From Gemmatimonadota bacterium (GTDB lineage Bacteria > Gemmatimonadota > Gemmatimonadetes > Gemmatimonadales > GWC2-71-9): a stretch of 60,844 nucleotides of DNA. This document shows, piece after piece, positions 23,766 to 32,925 of the stretch. The notes beneath the pieces are model-generated. The model was given only the letters and a program-made list of their open reading frames with translations, was not told the DNA's origin and made no database searches. The stretch lies in assembly GCA_003222085.1 (NCBI GenBank), contig QHUK01000032.1, positions 1 to 60,844 on the forward strand, given 5' to 3'. A program made the translations under genes and the position numbers. Every line of letters starts with the position of its first letter. Positions within the stretch are counted from its first letter, which is position 1.

Positions 23766-24974
23766 CTAGGGAGAGCCGCGCCCGAATGCCACTCCCCGGC
23801 GCTCGGGGCCGAGCTGCGCCACGATGGTACCGAGGATGAACACCGTTGCCGCGGTGAGGGCCATGGCCCACGCGTAATCCAGATGCTCGGCGAAGCGCGC
23901 TTCGAGCCACCCGATCGCGCCCGCCAGGGCCACGCCACACTGGTAAGCGAACCCCGGCAGGAAGCCGCGCACGGGGTCGGGGGAGAGCTCGTTGATGTGC
24001 GCCGGGATCACGCCCCAGGCGCCCTGGACGAAGAACTGCATCACGAAAGCGCCGACCACGAGCAACGGGACCGAGGGGGCGAACGCCCACAGGGGAATCA
24101 CGACGACGGCAGCGCAGAGTGCGAGCCCGATCGCGCGCCGGCGTCCCAAGCGGTCGGAGTAGAGCCCGAACGTGACGCCGCCCAGCAGGGCCCCGACCAT
24201 GGAAATGATCGTGATATCACCACGCTGCTGTGCCGTGAAGCCCCAATGTCGTTGCAGGAACGTGGGATACATGTCCTGCGTGCCGTGCGAGACCATGTTC
24301 ATCATCCACATGAGCACCGTGATGTACGCGAACAGCGGGAGGTTGCCCCGGATCGCGCGACCGAGCCCACCCCAGCTCTCGTGGCGGGTCTCCCGCCACA
24401 CCTCCGACTCCCGGACGCGCGCCCGCACGAACAGCGCGAGCAGCGCGGGCAGGCCACCGATGAAGAACAGCGGCCGCCAGCCGAAGTGCGGGAACAGGGC
24501 GCGGTAACACAGGGCGGCGAGCAGGAAGCCCAGCGCGTACCCCTGTTGCAAGAAGCCCGACACGACGCCCCGATACCGGGGTGGCACTTTCTCCATGACC
24601 AGGGACGCGCCCACGCCCCACTCGGCGCCCATCCCGATCCCGAACAGGGCCCGGAGCACGAGAAACGTCGTGTAGTTCGGCGCGAACCCCGTGAGGACCT
24701 CGATCACCGAGTAGAACACCAGGTCGATCATCAGGGGGAGCTTGCGGCCGTACCGGTCCGCGAGCAGCCCGAAGATGAACGCGCCCACCGGTCGGAATGC
24801 GAGCGTGAGCGTGATCGATAGTGCGATGTCCTTGTCGGTCTTGCCGAATTCCTTGGCGATCGCCGTCAGCGTCATGACGACCAGGAAAAAGTCGAACGCA
24901 TCGAGCGTCCAGCCGAGGAAGCCCGCGACGACGGTGGCGCGTTGATCGCTTGCCAAAGGGCGCGTCGAGGTCAT
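23766..24974 (-). CDS. MFS transporter, carboxylate/sialate:H+ symporter-like
   Basis: This 402-residue protein has 12 predicted membrane helices. GWTLDAFDFFLVVMTL in the first helix, LADRYGRKLPLMI in loop 2-3 and GAEWGVGASLVMEKVPPRYRGVVSG in the fourth region are typical of the sialate/carboxylate:proton symporter group (NanT, JEN and aromatic acid-like). It imports an organic anion or zwitterion with protons. It is transcribed just before the Rieske oxygenase, so it most likely brings in that enzyme's substrate. The start has only a weak GGGA site. Confidence 0.88.
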   Translation of the reverse strand: MTSTRPLASDQRATVVAGFLGWTLDAFDFFLVVMTLTAIAKEFGKTDKDIALSITLTLAFRPVGAFIFGLLADRYGRKLPLMIDLVFYSVIEVLTGFAPNYTTFLVLRALFGIGMGAEWGVGASLVMEKVPPRYRGVVSGFLQQGYALGFLLAALCYRALFPHFGWRPLFFIGGLPALLALFVRARVRESEVWRETRHESWGGLGRAIRGNLPLFAYITVLMWMMNMVSHGTQDMYPTFLQRHWGFTAQQRGDITIISMVGALLGGVTFGLYSDRLGRRRAIGLALCAAVVVIPLWAFAPSVPLLVVGAFVMQFFVQGAWGVIPAHINELSPDPVRGFLPGFAYQCGVALAGAIGWLEARFAEHLDYAWAMALTAATVFILGTIVAQLGPERRGVAFGRGSP

Positions 24975-25041
24975 TGGTGTCCCGGTCGAGGGACCTCTAG
25001 ATTACACCCATTCTGGACGTCTCACGACCCGGAGGATTCGC

Positions 25042-25566
25042 GTGCGCGCCACCGCTGTTGCGCTCGTCTTGCTGCTGCTGTTGGTGGACACTCTCCCCCC
25101 GCGCCTTGGGGCGCAAGGTGCCGGGCCCCGCCCGGCGATCGTGGTCGTGAACCTGCGGTTCGACGGCGAGCACGCCAACGTGCTCGGGCCGGGCGACACG
25201 GCGGTCGTGGCGGCCGCGACGAGCAGGCTGCTCGCGACGCTGCGGGCATCGGAGCTGGTGACGCTGGTCGATTCGAGCGTGGTCGCGGTCGCCGTCGCGG
25301 CCGCCGAGGCCGGCGGCAACCCCTGCGGCAACGAGTGCGCCCTGGCCGTGGCGCGGCGGCTCGGAGCCCGCTGGGTGGCCAAGGGCACCATCTCGAACCT
25401 GTCGAACCTCGTGTGGCTGCTCACGGCCGAGCTGTTCGATGCCACGAGCGGGAAGCCGGTGCTCGCCGACAGCTACGAAATCAAGGGGGACGCGAGGATC
25501 ATGGCGCCGGCCGGGGCGCACGTGTTCGCGCAGCGCGTCGAGAAGACGATCGGAGGCGCCCGATGA
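25042..25566 (+). CDS. DUF2380 family secreted protein
   Basis: This 174-residue protein starts at GTG with GGAGG six bases upstream. A signal peptide ends near LGAQ (residues 1-25). The mature part has the DUF2380 pattern: IVVVNLRFDGE, LVTLVDSSVV, a CGNEC pair (the only cysteines), ARRLGARWVAKGTISNLSNLVWLLTAELFD and VEKTIGG at the end. DUF2380 proteins are periplasmic and uncharacterised, with a fold like TolB-N/CsgG-type beta-sheets. The stop overlaps the amidohydrolase start (ATGA), so it is the first gene of a three-gene operon. Confidence 0.8.
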   Translation: MRATAVALVLLLLLVDTLPPRLGAQGAGPRPAIVVVNLRFDGEHANVLGPGDTAVVAAATSRLLATLRASELVTLVDSSVVAVAVAAAEAGGNPCGNECALAVARRLGARWVAKGTISNLSNLVWLLTAELFDATSGKPVLADSYEIKGDARIMAPAGAHVFAQRVEKTIGGAR

Positions 25567-26894
25567 TCCGGCGCGTCGCGGTGATCGTCGTCGCGGGCCT
25601 CCTCGCCGGCCGCGACGTCGCCGCCCAGTCGGACTCGGTGGCGCGCGCGAGCGTGCTGGTGCGCGCGGGGCGGCTCATCGCGGTGCGCACGGGCACGGTG
25701 CTGACGAACCAGGCCATCCTGATCGAGGGCGACCGTATCAAGGACGTCGGCCCCGCGGACGCCGTCGCCGCCCACGCTCCGCGCGATGCGCGGGTGATCG
25801 ACCTGCGCAATGCGACCGTGCTGCCCGGGTTGATCGACTGCCACACCCACATCACATCCGATCCCGGCGACTACTACAAGCAGCTGTTCCGCATGAGCGC
25901 GATCGACGAAGCGGTCCGGGCGCACGTCTTCGCGAAGCGCACGCTCGACGCGGGGTTCACCACCGTGCGGAACGTCGGGGCCGGCGAGTTCATCGACGTG
26001 GCGCTGCGCAACGCCATCAACGAAGGCGCGATCCCGGGGCCACGCATGCTGGTTTCAACCATGCCCCTCTCCGCCACGGGGGGACACGGCGACGTGAACG
26101 GCATGTCTCCCTACCTCCGGTTCGAAGGATTCTCCGGGATCGCCAACGGCGTGGACCAGATCCGCGAGAAGATCCGGTTCGAGGTGAAGTATGGCGCGGA
26201 TCTCATCAAGGTCCTCGCCAGCGCCGGCGTCCTGTCCGAAGAAGAATCGGTCGGCGCCCCGCAGTACACGCAGGAGGAGCTCAACGCGGTGGTCGAGGAG
26301 GCGGCGATGTGGGGGCGGAAAGTGGCCGCGCACGCGCACGGCGCCGAGGCGATCAAGCGCGCCGTGCGCGCCGGGGTCGCCTCGGTCGAGCACGGCAGCC
26401 TGATCGACGACGAGGGCATCCGCCTCATGAAGGAGCGCGGCACCTACCTCGTCGCCGACATCTACAACGACGACTACATCATCGCCGAGTACACGCGACT
26501 CGGCTTTCCGCAGAAGATCATCGAGAAAGAGCGCCTGGTGGGCCGCCAGCAGCGGGAGAACTTCAAGAAGGCGGTGCAGGCGGGGGTGAAGATCGCGTTC
26601 GGCACGGACGCGGGCGTGTACCCGCACGGCTGGAACGCGAAACAGTTCGCGCACATGGTCCGGTGGGGGGCGACGCCGCTGCAGGCGATCCAGGCGGCCA
26701 CCGTCAACGCTGCCGACCTGCTCGGCTGGGCGGACCGCGTGGGCGCGCTCGAGCCGGGCAAGTTCGCCGACGTGATCGGGGTCGTGGGCGACCCCCTGCA
26801 GGACGTGACGGTGCTGGAGCACGTGGCGTTCGTGATGAAGGGCGGTCAGGTGGTCAAGGACAGTCTAACGGGAGGCGCGAAAGCGGCACGCTGA
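25563..26894 (+). CDS. Secreted amidohydrolase (Xaa-Pro dipeptidase/imidazolonepropionase-like)
   Basis: This 443-residue protein has a signal peptide (residues 1-21, DVAAQ) and a composite amidohydrolase fold. VLPGLIDCHTHI gives the HxH metal ligands, GADLIKVLASAG the lysine that becomes carboxylated, VAAHAHG and EHGSLI two His ligands, and FGTDAGVYPHGWN the catalytic Asp. This arrangement matches Sgx9260-type prolidases and related Xaa-Pro/Xaa-Lys carboxypeptidases. It should act in the periplasm on peptides or cyclic amides. It overlaps the S9 peptidase gene by one base (TGATG), which supports joint peptide breakdown. Confidence 0.9.
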   Translation: MIRRVAVIVVAGLLAGRDVAAQSDSVARASVLVRAGRLIAVRTGTVLTNQAILIEGDRIKDVGPADAVAAHAPRDARVIDLRNATVLPGLIDCHTHITSDPGDYYKQLFRMSAIDEAVRAHVFAKRTLDAGFTTVRNVGAGEFIDVALRNAINEGAIPGPRMLVSTMPLSATGGHGDVNGMSPYLRFEGFSGIANGVDQIREKIRFEVKYGADLIKVLASAGVLSEEESVGAPQYTQEELNAVVEEAAMWGRKVAAHAHGAEAIKRAVRAGVASVEHGSLIDDEGIRLMKERGTYLVADIYNDDYIIAEYTRLGFPQKIIEKERLVGRQQRENFKKAVQAGVKIAFGTDAGVYPHGWNAKQFAHMVRWGATPLQAIQAATVNAADLLGWADRVGALEPGKFADVIGVVGDPLQDVTVLEHVAFVMKGGQVVKDSLTGGAKAAR

Positions 26895-28972
26895 TGCGCA
26901 AACTTCTTTGCTGTGCGTTCGTCGTCGTCGCGGCCGCGGTCGCAGGCCGGCCCGTCCGCGCTCAGGAAATCACCTCCGACACCCTGCTCACGGTCGACCA
27001 CTACCTCGACTGGGAGCAGGTCGTCGACCCGCAGATCTCCCCCGACGGGTCGCAGATCGTGTACACGCGACGCTGGGTGAACAAGATCGACGACAAGTGG
27101 GAGTCGGCGCTGTGGATCATGGGCGCCGACGGATCGCATCACCGCTTCCTCGTGAAGGGATCGGACGCGCGGTGGTCGCCGGACGGCACGCGCATTCTGT
27201 ACTTCGCGGACGGCGAGCCCAAAGGCACTGAGATCTTCGTGCGCTGGATGGATGCGGAGGGCGCCTCGTCTCAGGTGACGCGCCTGACCGAGACGCCGAC
27301 CGATGCGAAGTGGGCGCCCGACGGCAAAGCGATCGCCTTCGTGATGCTCGTTCCCGATTCGACGCGCTGGAGCATCTCCCTCCCCAAGGCGCCCGAGGGG
27401 GCGAAGTGGACGCCCGCGCCGCGCGTGGTGGATGACCTGCACTACCGCCAGGACAAGGTCGGGTTCACGCAGCAGGGCTTCACGCACCTGTTCCTCGTGC
27501 CCGCCGACGGCGGCACCGCGCGCGCGCTGACGAGCGGGCGCTGGCACGTGGGCGCCCGCTTCGACGGGCTCGCGTTCGGCGCGGGCTACGATTGGACGCC
27601 CGACGGACGCACGATCGTGTTCGACGGGCTGCGGGACAGCACTTGGGACCGCCAGTACCAGGTGTCGCGCATCTACGCGCTGGATGTGGCGAGCGGTGCG
27701 ATCCGGCCGCTCGTCTCCCGGCCCGGCTTCTGGGCCGACCCCACGGTGTCGCCGGATGGCCGCACCGTCGCGTTCACCGGGGCCGACTCCTCGGACCACA
27801 CGCACCGCACGGCGGACTTGTGGACCGCAGGGCTCGACGGCTCAGGGCTGCGCGACCTCTCTCGCACGCTGGACCGGGATCCGGACAACCTGCGCTGGGC
27901 GCCGGACGGCAAGGGCATCTATTTCACGGCCCCGGACCGCGGGTCGATCAACGTGCGGTACGTCGATCTCGCGGGCGGCCTGCGGGACGTCACGCAGGGG
28001 GCGCAGGTGGTCTCGCTCACGTCGCTGGCGCGCACGCTCGTGGGCGTGGGCGTGCGCAGCGACCCCGAGCACGGTCCGGACGTGGTGCGCATCGATCTGC
28101 GGCGCGGGCAAGCCCCGACACGCGTCACCGCCGTCAACGACGACGTGCTGGGGAACAAGCGGCTGGGTCGCGTCGAGGAGCTGTGGTACACCTCGACCGG
28201 CGGCACGCGCGTGCAGGGCTGGGTCGTCAAGCCGCCGGCGTTCGATGCGGCGAAGAAGTATCCGCTGATCCTCGAGATCCACGGCGGCCCGTTCGCGATG
28301 TACAACGTGGGGTTCAGCTACATGTTCCAGAACTTCGCCGCGAACGGCTACGTGGTGCTTTACACCAACCCGCGGGGCTCGACCGGGTACGGCGACGCGT
28401 TCTCCAACGGCATTGACCACAATTATCCGGGACCCGACTTCGACGACCTCATGGCCGGGGTGGACGCGGTGGTCGGTCGCGGCTACGTCGACACCACTCG
28501 CCTGTACGTGTCGGGGTGCTCGGGCGGCGGCGTGCTCTCGAGCTGGGTGATCGGGCACACCAACCGCTTCGCGGCGGCCGCGGTGCGCTGCCCGGTGATC
28601 GACTGGATCAGCATGGCGGGCCAGACGGACATCCCGCTGTTCACGTTCAGCTTCTTCCGTCAGGCGTTCTGGGACAAGCCCGACGAGTGGCTGGCGCACT
28701 CGTCCCTCATGTACGTGGGGCGCGTGACCACGCCGACGCTCCTGATGACGGGCGAGCTCGACCGGCGCACGCCGATTCCCCAGACCGAGGAGTACTACGC
28801 GGCCCTCAAGATCCGCAACGTGCCGACCGTCATGCTCCGCTTCAATGGTGAGTATCACGGCACGGGCTCGAAGCCGTCGAACTTCATGCGCACGCAACTC
28901 TACATGATGAGCTGGTACGAGAAGCACCGGCGGAGCGTCACCGAGGCGGCGACGGGAGCGGGAAACCGCTAA
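26894..28972 (+). CDS. S9-family prolyl oligopeptidase-like serine peptidase
   Basis: This 692-residue protein has a signal peptide (residues 1-23, ending RAQE), then a beta-propeller with PD40-type repeats (DPQISPDGSQIVYT, ARWSPDGTRILYF, PTVSPDGRTVAFTG, NLRWAPDGKGIYFT). An alpha/beta hydrolase domain follows (HGGPFAMYN, NPRGSTGYG). The nucleophile is Ser in YVSGCSGGG, Asp lies in TGELDRRTP and His in EYHGTG. It is S9C-like, an acylaminoacyl peptidase or dipeptidyl peptidase acting in the periplasm on short peptides. It is translated from an overlap with the amidohydrolase and is convergent with the CLC gene, stops overlapping by 4 bp. Confidence 0.95.
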   Translation: MRKLLCCAFVVVAAAVAGRPVRAQEITSDTLLTVDHYLDWEQVVDPQISPDGSQIVYTRRWVNKIDDKWESALWIMGADGSHHRFLVKGSDARWSPDGTRILYFADGEPKGTEIFVRWMDAEGASSQVTRLTETPTDAKWAPDGKAIAFVMLVPDSTRWSISLPKAPEGAKWTPAPRVVDDLHYRQDKVGFTQQGFTHLFLVPADGGTARALTSGRWHVGARFDGLAFGAGYDWTPDGRTIVFDGLRDSTWDRQYQVSRIYALDVASGAIRPLVSRPGFWADPTVSPDGRTVAFTGADSSDHTHRTADLWTAGLDGSGLRDLSRTLDRDPDNLRWAPDGKGIYFTAPDRGSINVRYVDLAGGLRDVTQGAQVVSLTSLARTLVGVGVRSDPEHGPDVVRIDLRRGQAPTRVTAVNDDVLGNKRLGRVEELWYTSTGGTRVQGWVVKPPAFDAAKKYPLILEIHGGPFAMYNVGFSYMFQNFAANGYVVLYTNPRGSTGYGDAFSNGIDHNYPGPDFDDLMAGVDAVVGRGYVDTTRLYVSGCSGGGVLSSWVIGHTNRFAAAAVRCPVIDWISMAGQTDIPLFTFSFFRQAFWDKPDEWLAHSSLMYVGRVTTPTLLMTGELDRRTPIPQTEEYYAALKIRNVPTVMLRFNGEYHGTGSKPSNFMRTQLYMMSWYEKHRRSVTEAATGAGNR

Positions 28973-30591
28973 CTCGCCGCGCGGTCCCGCACCTTGCGGA
29001 ATTGCGCCGCGAGCCAGCCGGGCTCGCGGCGCCCCTCGTCGCGGGCGAACTGCACCCACGCCCCCAGGATCCCGTCGCGCGCCACGTACCCGATGACCTC
29101 TTCGGGCTCGCTCCGGTTGACGACCGGCAAGAGGTCGACTTCGTGCTCGAGCATCTTGGTCAACGCGTGATCCAGGAGCTCGTCGGGATAGCTGACGACC
29201 GCCGGCCGGTCGGCGACCGGCAGCACCGGGGGCTCCATCACGTCTTGCACCCGCAGGAGGTGCAGCGGGTTCGCGCTGTACTCGCGCGTCAGGTGATACC
29301 CGCGCCGCGCGACCTTCTCGGTCAGGATCGAGCGTTTCATGAGAAGCACCGTCACGGCATCCGCGGCGACGCACGCGACGAAGAGTCCCGGCAGCACGTT
29401 GACGTCGTGCGTCAGCTCCACCATGAACGCGACAGCGGTGAACGGGGAGCGCATCGTGCCGCCCATCATCGCGCCCATGCTGAGCGCGGCCCAGAGCCCG
29501 GGGTCGCCCGTGGGGATCCAGTGCGCCTCGAGTGCGCCGAGCGCGCCCCCCATGATGAGGAGCGGGGCGAGCACGCCGCCCGACGTCCCCGAGCCGAGGG
29601 CCACGGCCCAGATCACCGCCTTGGTCACCATCAAGCCGAGGAGTGCGACGCCGACGAGCTGCCCCGTGAGGAGGTCGTGGATGGTGTCGTAGCCGACGCC
29701 GAGCGCACGCGGGGAGAGCAGACCGCCGATCCCGATCACGGCGCCGCCCAGGAGGGGCCACCACATCCAGTGAATCGGGACCTTGCGAAACAGGTCTTCG
29801 CACGCATACACGAGCCATGTGAGCAGCCCCGACCCGAAGCCGGCCGTGATCCCGAGCGCGAGCGCGATGATGAGCTCGCGCGTGGCCAACGCGGCGTGTA
29901 GCGGCACCGGAAAGAGCGGGCCCGTGCCGAGCAGCGGCACGCGCACCGCGCCCGCCACCGCGGCCGCGCAGGCCACGGGGATGAAGCTGCGCGGCTTCCA
30001 CTCGAACAGCAGCAGCTCCACGGCGAGCAGCGCCGCGGCCAGCGGCGTGCCGAACACCGCGGCCATCCCGCCCGCGGCGCCGGCGACGAGCAACGTCTTC
30101 CGTTCCGCCGGCGATAGATGGAACGCCTGGCCGAACAGCGAGCCGAACGCCCCTCCCGTCATGATGATCGGCCCCTCGGCGCCGAACGGCCCGCCGGTCC
30201 CGATGGAAATGGCGGAGGACAGCGGCTTGAGCACGGCGACCCGGGCGGACATGCGGCTCTGCCCGATCAGGATCGCCTCGAGCGCCTCCGGGATGCCGTG
30301 GCCCCGGATCCGCTCGGAGCCGTACCGCGCCATGAGCCCGACGATGAGGCCCCCGACGATGGGCACCAACAACGCCCAGACACCCAGGCGGTTGTCGGCC
30401 GGCGAGACGAGGCGACTGTCGATCGCGTGGTAATAGAACAGGTGGGTGAAGAACCCGATGAGCCGCAGCAGCGCGAGGGCGACGAACGCGCTGATCACGC
30501 CGATCAGGGCGGCCATGCCCGTCAACGTCAGGACGCGGCTGTCGGCCGTGAAGTCGCCGAGCCGATCGTCAGGCTGGAGATCGTGCGTCAT
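28969..30591 (-). CDS. CLC-family chloride channel with C-terminal CBS domains
   Basis: This 540-residue protein has a CLC membrane core of about 425 residues and a C-terminal CBS pair (VQDVMEPPVLPV, EHEVDLLPVVNRSEPEEVIGYV). Filter elements are GHGIPEALEA, where CLC-ec1 has GSGIP, and GGPFGAEGP, which keeps the external gating glutamate. In PLAAALLAVELLLFE the position of the CLC-ec1 proton glutamate 203 is Leu while Glu202 is kept, which suggests channel-like rather than classical exchange behaviour. That inference rests on hand alignment. No clear ribosome site precedes the ATG. Confidence 0.9.
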   Translation of the reverse strand: MTHDLQPDDRLGDFTADSRVLTLTGMAALIGVISAFVALALLRLIGFFTHLFYYHAIDSRLVSPADNRLGVWALLVPIVGGLIVGLMARYGSERIRGHGIPEALEAILIGQSRMSARVAVLKPLSSAISIGTGGPFGAEGPIIMTGGAFGSLFGQAFHLSPAERKTLLVAGAAGGMAAVFGTPLAAALLAVELLLFEWKPRSFIPVACAAAVAGAVRVPLLGTGPLFPVPLHAALATRELIIALALGITAGFGSGLLTWLVYACEDLFRKVPIHWMWWPLLGGAVIGIGGLLSPRALGVGYDTIHDLLTGQLVGVALLGLMVTKAVIWAVALGSGTSGGVLAPLLIMGGALGALEAHWIPTGDPGLWAALSMGAMMGGTMRSPFTAVAFMVELTHDVNVLPGLFVACVAADAVTVLLMKRSILTEKVARRGYHLTREYSANPLHLLRVQDVMEPPVLPVADRPAVVSYPDELLDHALTKMLEHEVDLLPVVNRSEPEEVIGYVARDGILGAWVQFARDEGRREPGWLAAQFRKVRDRAAS

Positions 30592-30729
30592 GTAAGCGCA
30601 AATGTAACCGTCTCATTTCGCGCCAGCCCGCCCCGTTTCGTTGCGAGGCGTCTCATCTCGCAACCGGTCGCCCCCCTCGACCCCGCTCCGGTGTAGTGGC
30701 AGGTCGTCTGCTCCGTTACGGAAGCGACG

Positions 30730-30749
30730 TTCCCTGAGTCCTCAGGGAA
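30730..30749. promoter_or_regulatory. Perfect 20-bp palindrome upstream of the DUF5666-like gene
   Basis: TTCCCTGAG-TC-CTCAGGGAA is a perfect 9-bp inverted repeat with a 2-base centre. It lies about 25 bases before the AAGGAGG of the lipoprotein gene at 30783 and about 140 bases from the divergent CLC start. It could be an operator for a dimeric regulator or a leader hairpin. The rest of the 191-bp spacer shows no gene. Confidence 0.5.
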
Positions 30750-30782
30750 ACAGCGTGAATCCGAGTCATAAGGAGGCGCCCC

Positions 30783-31784
30783 ATGTCGCTGCACGTTCGC
30801 GAGAGCTTGGCCGCAGTCCTGGTCGTACTGGCCGCCACGGCCTGCGACCACGCGTCAACCAATCCCGGGTCCGGCTCGATCCAGTTCTCCCGCAGCATCT
30901 CGCTCCCCGACGCCCAAAGCCTGTTCCAGACCGGTCCCGCTCGCGTGGACGTGGGCCTGATTCCCGGTACCCTGGTCGCGCGGCGCGTCGCGATCGAGAC
31001 GACCGACGAGCTGGCGCGTCCTGAAGAGGTCCGCAGCCGGATCAACGCGATCAGCGCCACAGCCGATCAGGGGACGGTCACGCTGGAGCTGGGTGGGCTG
31101 AAGGTCGGCTTCAACTCGTCGACGCAGTTCCGGCCCGACGACGGCGACAGCGATGAGCACGCCGCGCTCATGTCGGAGGGCGGCGGGATGACGCTCGCAG
31201 ATTTTGTGGCGCACGTGCAGGCCGACCTCGCGGCCGGACGGCATCCGGCGGTGAAGGCGCGCCGCGCTCCGCCCGCCACTCCGCAGGCCCCGGGCGACGC
31301 GACCTTTCTCGCTACCGAGCTCAGGCGCGACCAGGACAACGAACATCCCCGGATCAGCCTCAACGTGACCAGTGCCAACCTCGTCACCAGTCCCACCTCG
31401 CCGCCCGATGCCGTGCTCAAGCTCTTGGGCATGAGCATCGAGCTACGGGGGAGCGACGGGACCACCCGGCTCCAAGCGCAGAACCCGGAGGTCGAAGGCG
31501 AGCGGGACTTCGAAGGGATGGTGCGGTCGGTGGATCAGACGGCCAATACGGTCACGCTGGCCGACGGCACGGTCATCCATATCGTGAGCGGCACCGAAGT
31601 CGACGCCCGGGAAGGCGATGACGACGAGCATCTCGCGTCACTGGCGGAGGTACAGGCGGCGCTCGCCGCGAGCCGGGCGGTGAAGGCGGAAGGGGAGGGG
31701 TTAGTGACAGCGGCCAGTCCGCTCACGCTCGACGCCGTGAAGATCGAGTTCGAGGCCGAAGAATTGCCCGCGTCGCAACCCTAG
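30783..31784 (+). CDS. Lipoprotein with DUF5666-like beta domains
   Basis: This 333-residue protein has AAGGAGG upstream and a signal peptide with lipobox LAATAC (Cys21). The middle and end hold short beta units of the DUF5666 type: RINAISATADQGTVTLELGGLKVGFNSST and, later, FEGMVRSVDQTANTVTLADGTVIHIVSGTEVDAR. Both are followed by acidic DD(G/D)(D/E)xEH and then by a helical ASLAEVQAALAASRAVK-type segment, so the protein is an internal duplication. The function of such domains is unknown. The acidic clusters could bind cations. It is convergent with ada with a 4-bp overlap. Confidence 0.65.
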   Translation: MSLHVRESLAAVLVVLAATACDHASTNPGSGSIQFSRSISLPDAQSLFQTGPARVDVGLIPGTLVARRVAIETTDELARPEEVRSRINAISATADQGTVTLELGGLKVGFNSSTQFRPDDGDSDEHAALMSEGGGMTLADFVAHVQADLAAGRHPAVKARRAPPATPQAPGDATFLATELRRDQDNEHPRISLNVTSANLVTSPTSPPDAVLKLLGMSIELRGSDGTTRLQAQNPEVEGERDFEGMVRSVDQTANTVTLADGTVIHIVSGTEVDAREGDDDEHLASLAEVQAALAASRAVKAEGEGLVTAASPLTLDAVKIEFEAEELPASQP

Positions 31785-32860
31785 TTCGCGGTGGTCGCCC
31801 GCTCCTGTTCCAACAGTGAGCGTTTGCGCGCGACCCCCCAGCGGTAGCCGCCGAGCCCGCCGTCCGCTCGCACGACCCGGTGGCAGGGGATGACGAGGGC
31901 CACGGGGTTCGTCGCGCAGGCGCGCGCCACGGCGCGCGTAGCGGACGGCGCGCCGATGGCACGCGCGATCTCGGCGTAGGACCGCGTCGCCCCGTAGGGG
32001 ATGCGACGCAGCGCCTCCCACACCCGCCGTTGGAACGCCGTGGCACGCACGTCCAGCGGCAGGTCGAGCGGCTCCGGACGCCCGTCCAGGTAGCGCAGCA
32101 AGGCGCCGACCGACGCGGCGAGCGCGCTGCGATCGCGGCGCAGCTCGGCGGCGGGGAACTCGGCGCGCAACCCCGCCGCGAGCGCCTTCGCGCCGCTCCC
32201 CAGGCTGATACGGCAGATCCCGCGCGCCGTAGTCGCCACCAGCAGCCGGCCGAAGGCGCAGGGAACGATCGCGAACGCGATGCGCGTGCCCGGCGCGCCG
32301 CGGCTGTACGTTGCGGGCGTCATCCCGAGCTGCGCGTGCGCTCGCTCGTAGACACGGCTGGTCGAGCCATATCCCGCTTCGTACAAAGCGGGGCTCACAC
32401 GGCCCCGCGCGCGCAGCTCCGTCTTGAACCGGTCGAGGCGCCGGGCGTCGCGGTACTGGCGCGGGCTGATACCGAGCACCCGCCGAAACGTGCGCAGCAG
32501 GCGATGGGACGTCACGCCGGCTTGAGCGCTCAGGAGGGCGAGACTCGCAGGCCGGTCCGGGTGCGCGTCGATCAGCCGGCAGACGGCACGCACCAGGGGA
32601 ACGCCGGGGACCGCCGCGGCGGCCTCGCCCGGCCGGCAGCGGCGGCACGGGCGGAAGCCTGCCAGCTCCGCCGCCTCCGGTCCCGGAAAGAACGCGACGT
32701 GGGCGCGGCGCGGACGCCGGCTGGGACACGAGGGGCGGCAGTAGATCCCCGTCGATTGCACCGCATAGACGAACGCGCCGTCGTAGCGCCGATCACGCGC
32801 CAGCACGATGCGCCAGCGGCGCTCCACGGTCAGGTCGGAAACGGCAGCGGCACGGCTCAC
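31781..32860 (-). CDS. ada: Ada: methyl-responsive activator and O6-methylguanine-DNA methyltransferase
   Basis: This 359-residue protein has the full three-part Ada layout. The N-terminal zinc domain has Cys41, Cys45, Cys72 and Cys75 (GIYCRPSCPSR, FRPCRRC); Cys41 is the equivalent of the residue that takes methyl groups from phosphotriesters. An AraC-type helix-turn-helix region follows (about 90-185, LLSAQAGVTSHRLLRTFRRVLGISPRQYRDARRL). The C-terminal methyltransferase domain has the active-site PCHRV and GGYRWGVARKRSLLEQE. It repairs alkylated DNA and activates the adaptive response. The GTG start lacks a clear ribosome site. No alkA-like gene is adjacent. Confidence 0.95.
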   Translation of the reverse strand: MSRAAAVSDLTVERRWRIVLARDRRYDGAFVYAVQSTGIYCRPSCPSRRPRRAHVAFFPGPEAAELAGFRPCRRCRPGEAAAAVPGVPLVRAVCRLIDAHPDRPASLALLSAQAGVTSHRLLRTFRRVLGISPRQYRDARRLDRFKTELRARGRVSPALYEAGYGSTSRVYERAHAQLGMTPATYSRGAPGTRIAFAIVPCAFGRLLVATTARGICRISLGSGAKALAAGLRAEFPAAELRRDRSALAASVGALLRYLDGRPEPLDLPLDVRATAFQRRVWEALRRIPYGATRSYAEIARAIGAPSATRAVARACATNPVALVIPCHRVVRADGGLGGYRWGVARKRSLLEQERATTAN

Positions 32861-32925
32861 GCTGGAAAACTTAGCGCCTTGCCGCGCCGCGATCTATCCG
32901 GTTCTTGCGGTCGAAATTTGTTGTG

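Noticed and set aside
27842..30001. 719-codon open frame on the minus strand across the S9 and CLC genes
   Set aside because: It overlaps two well-supported genes in other frames and has no domain.
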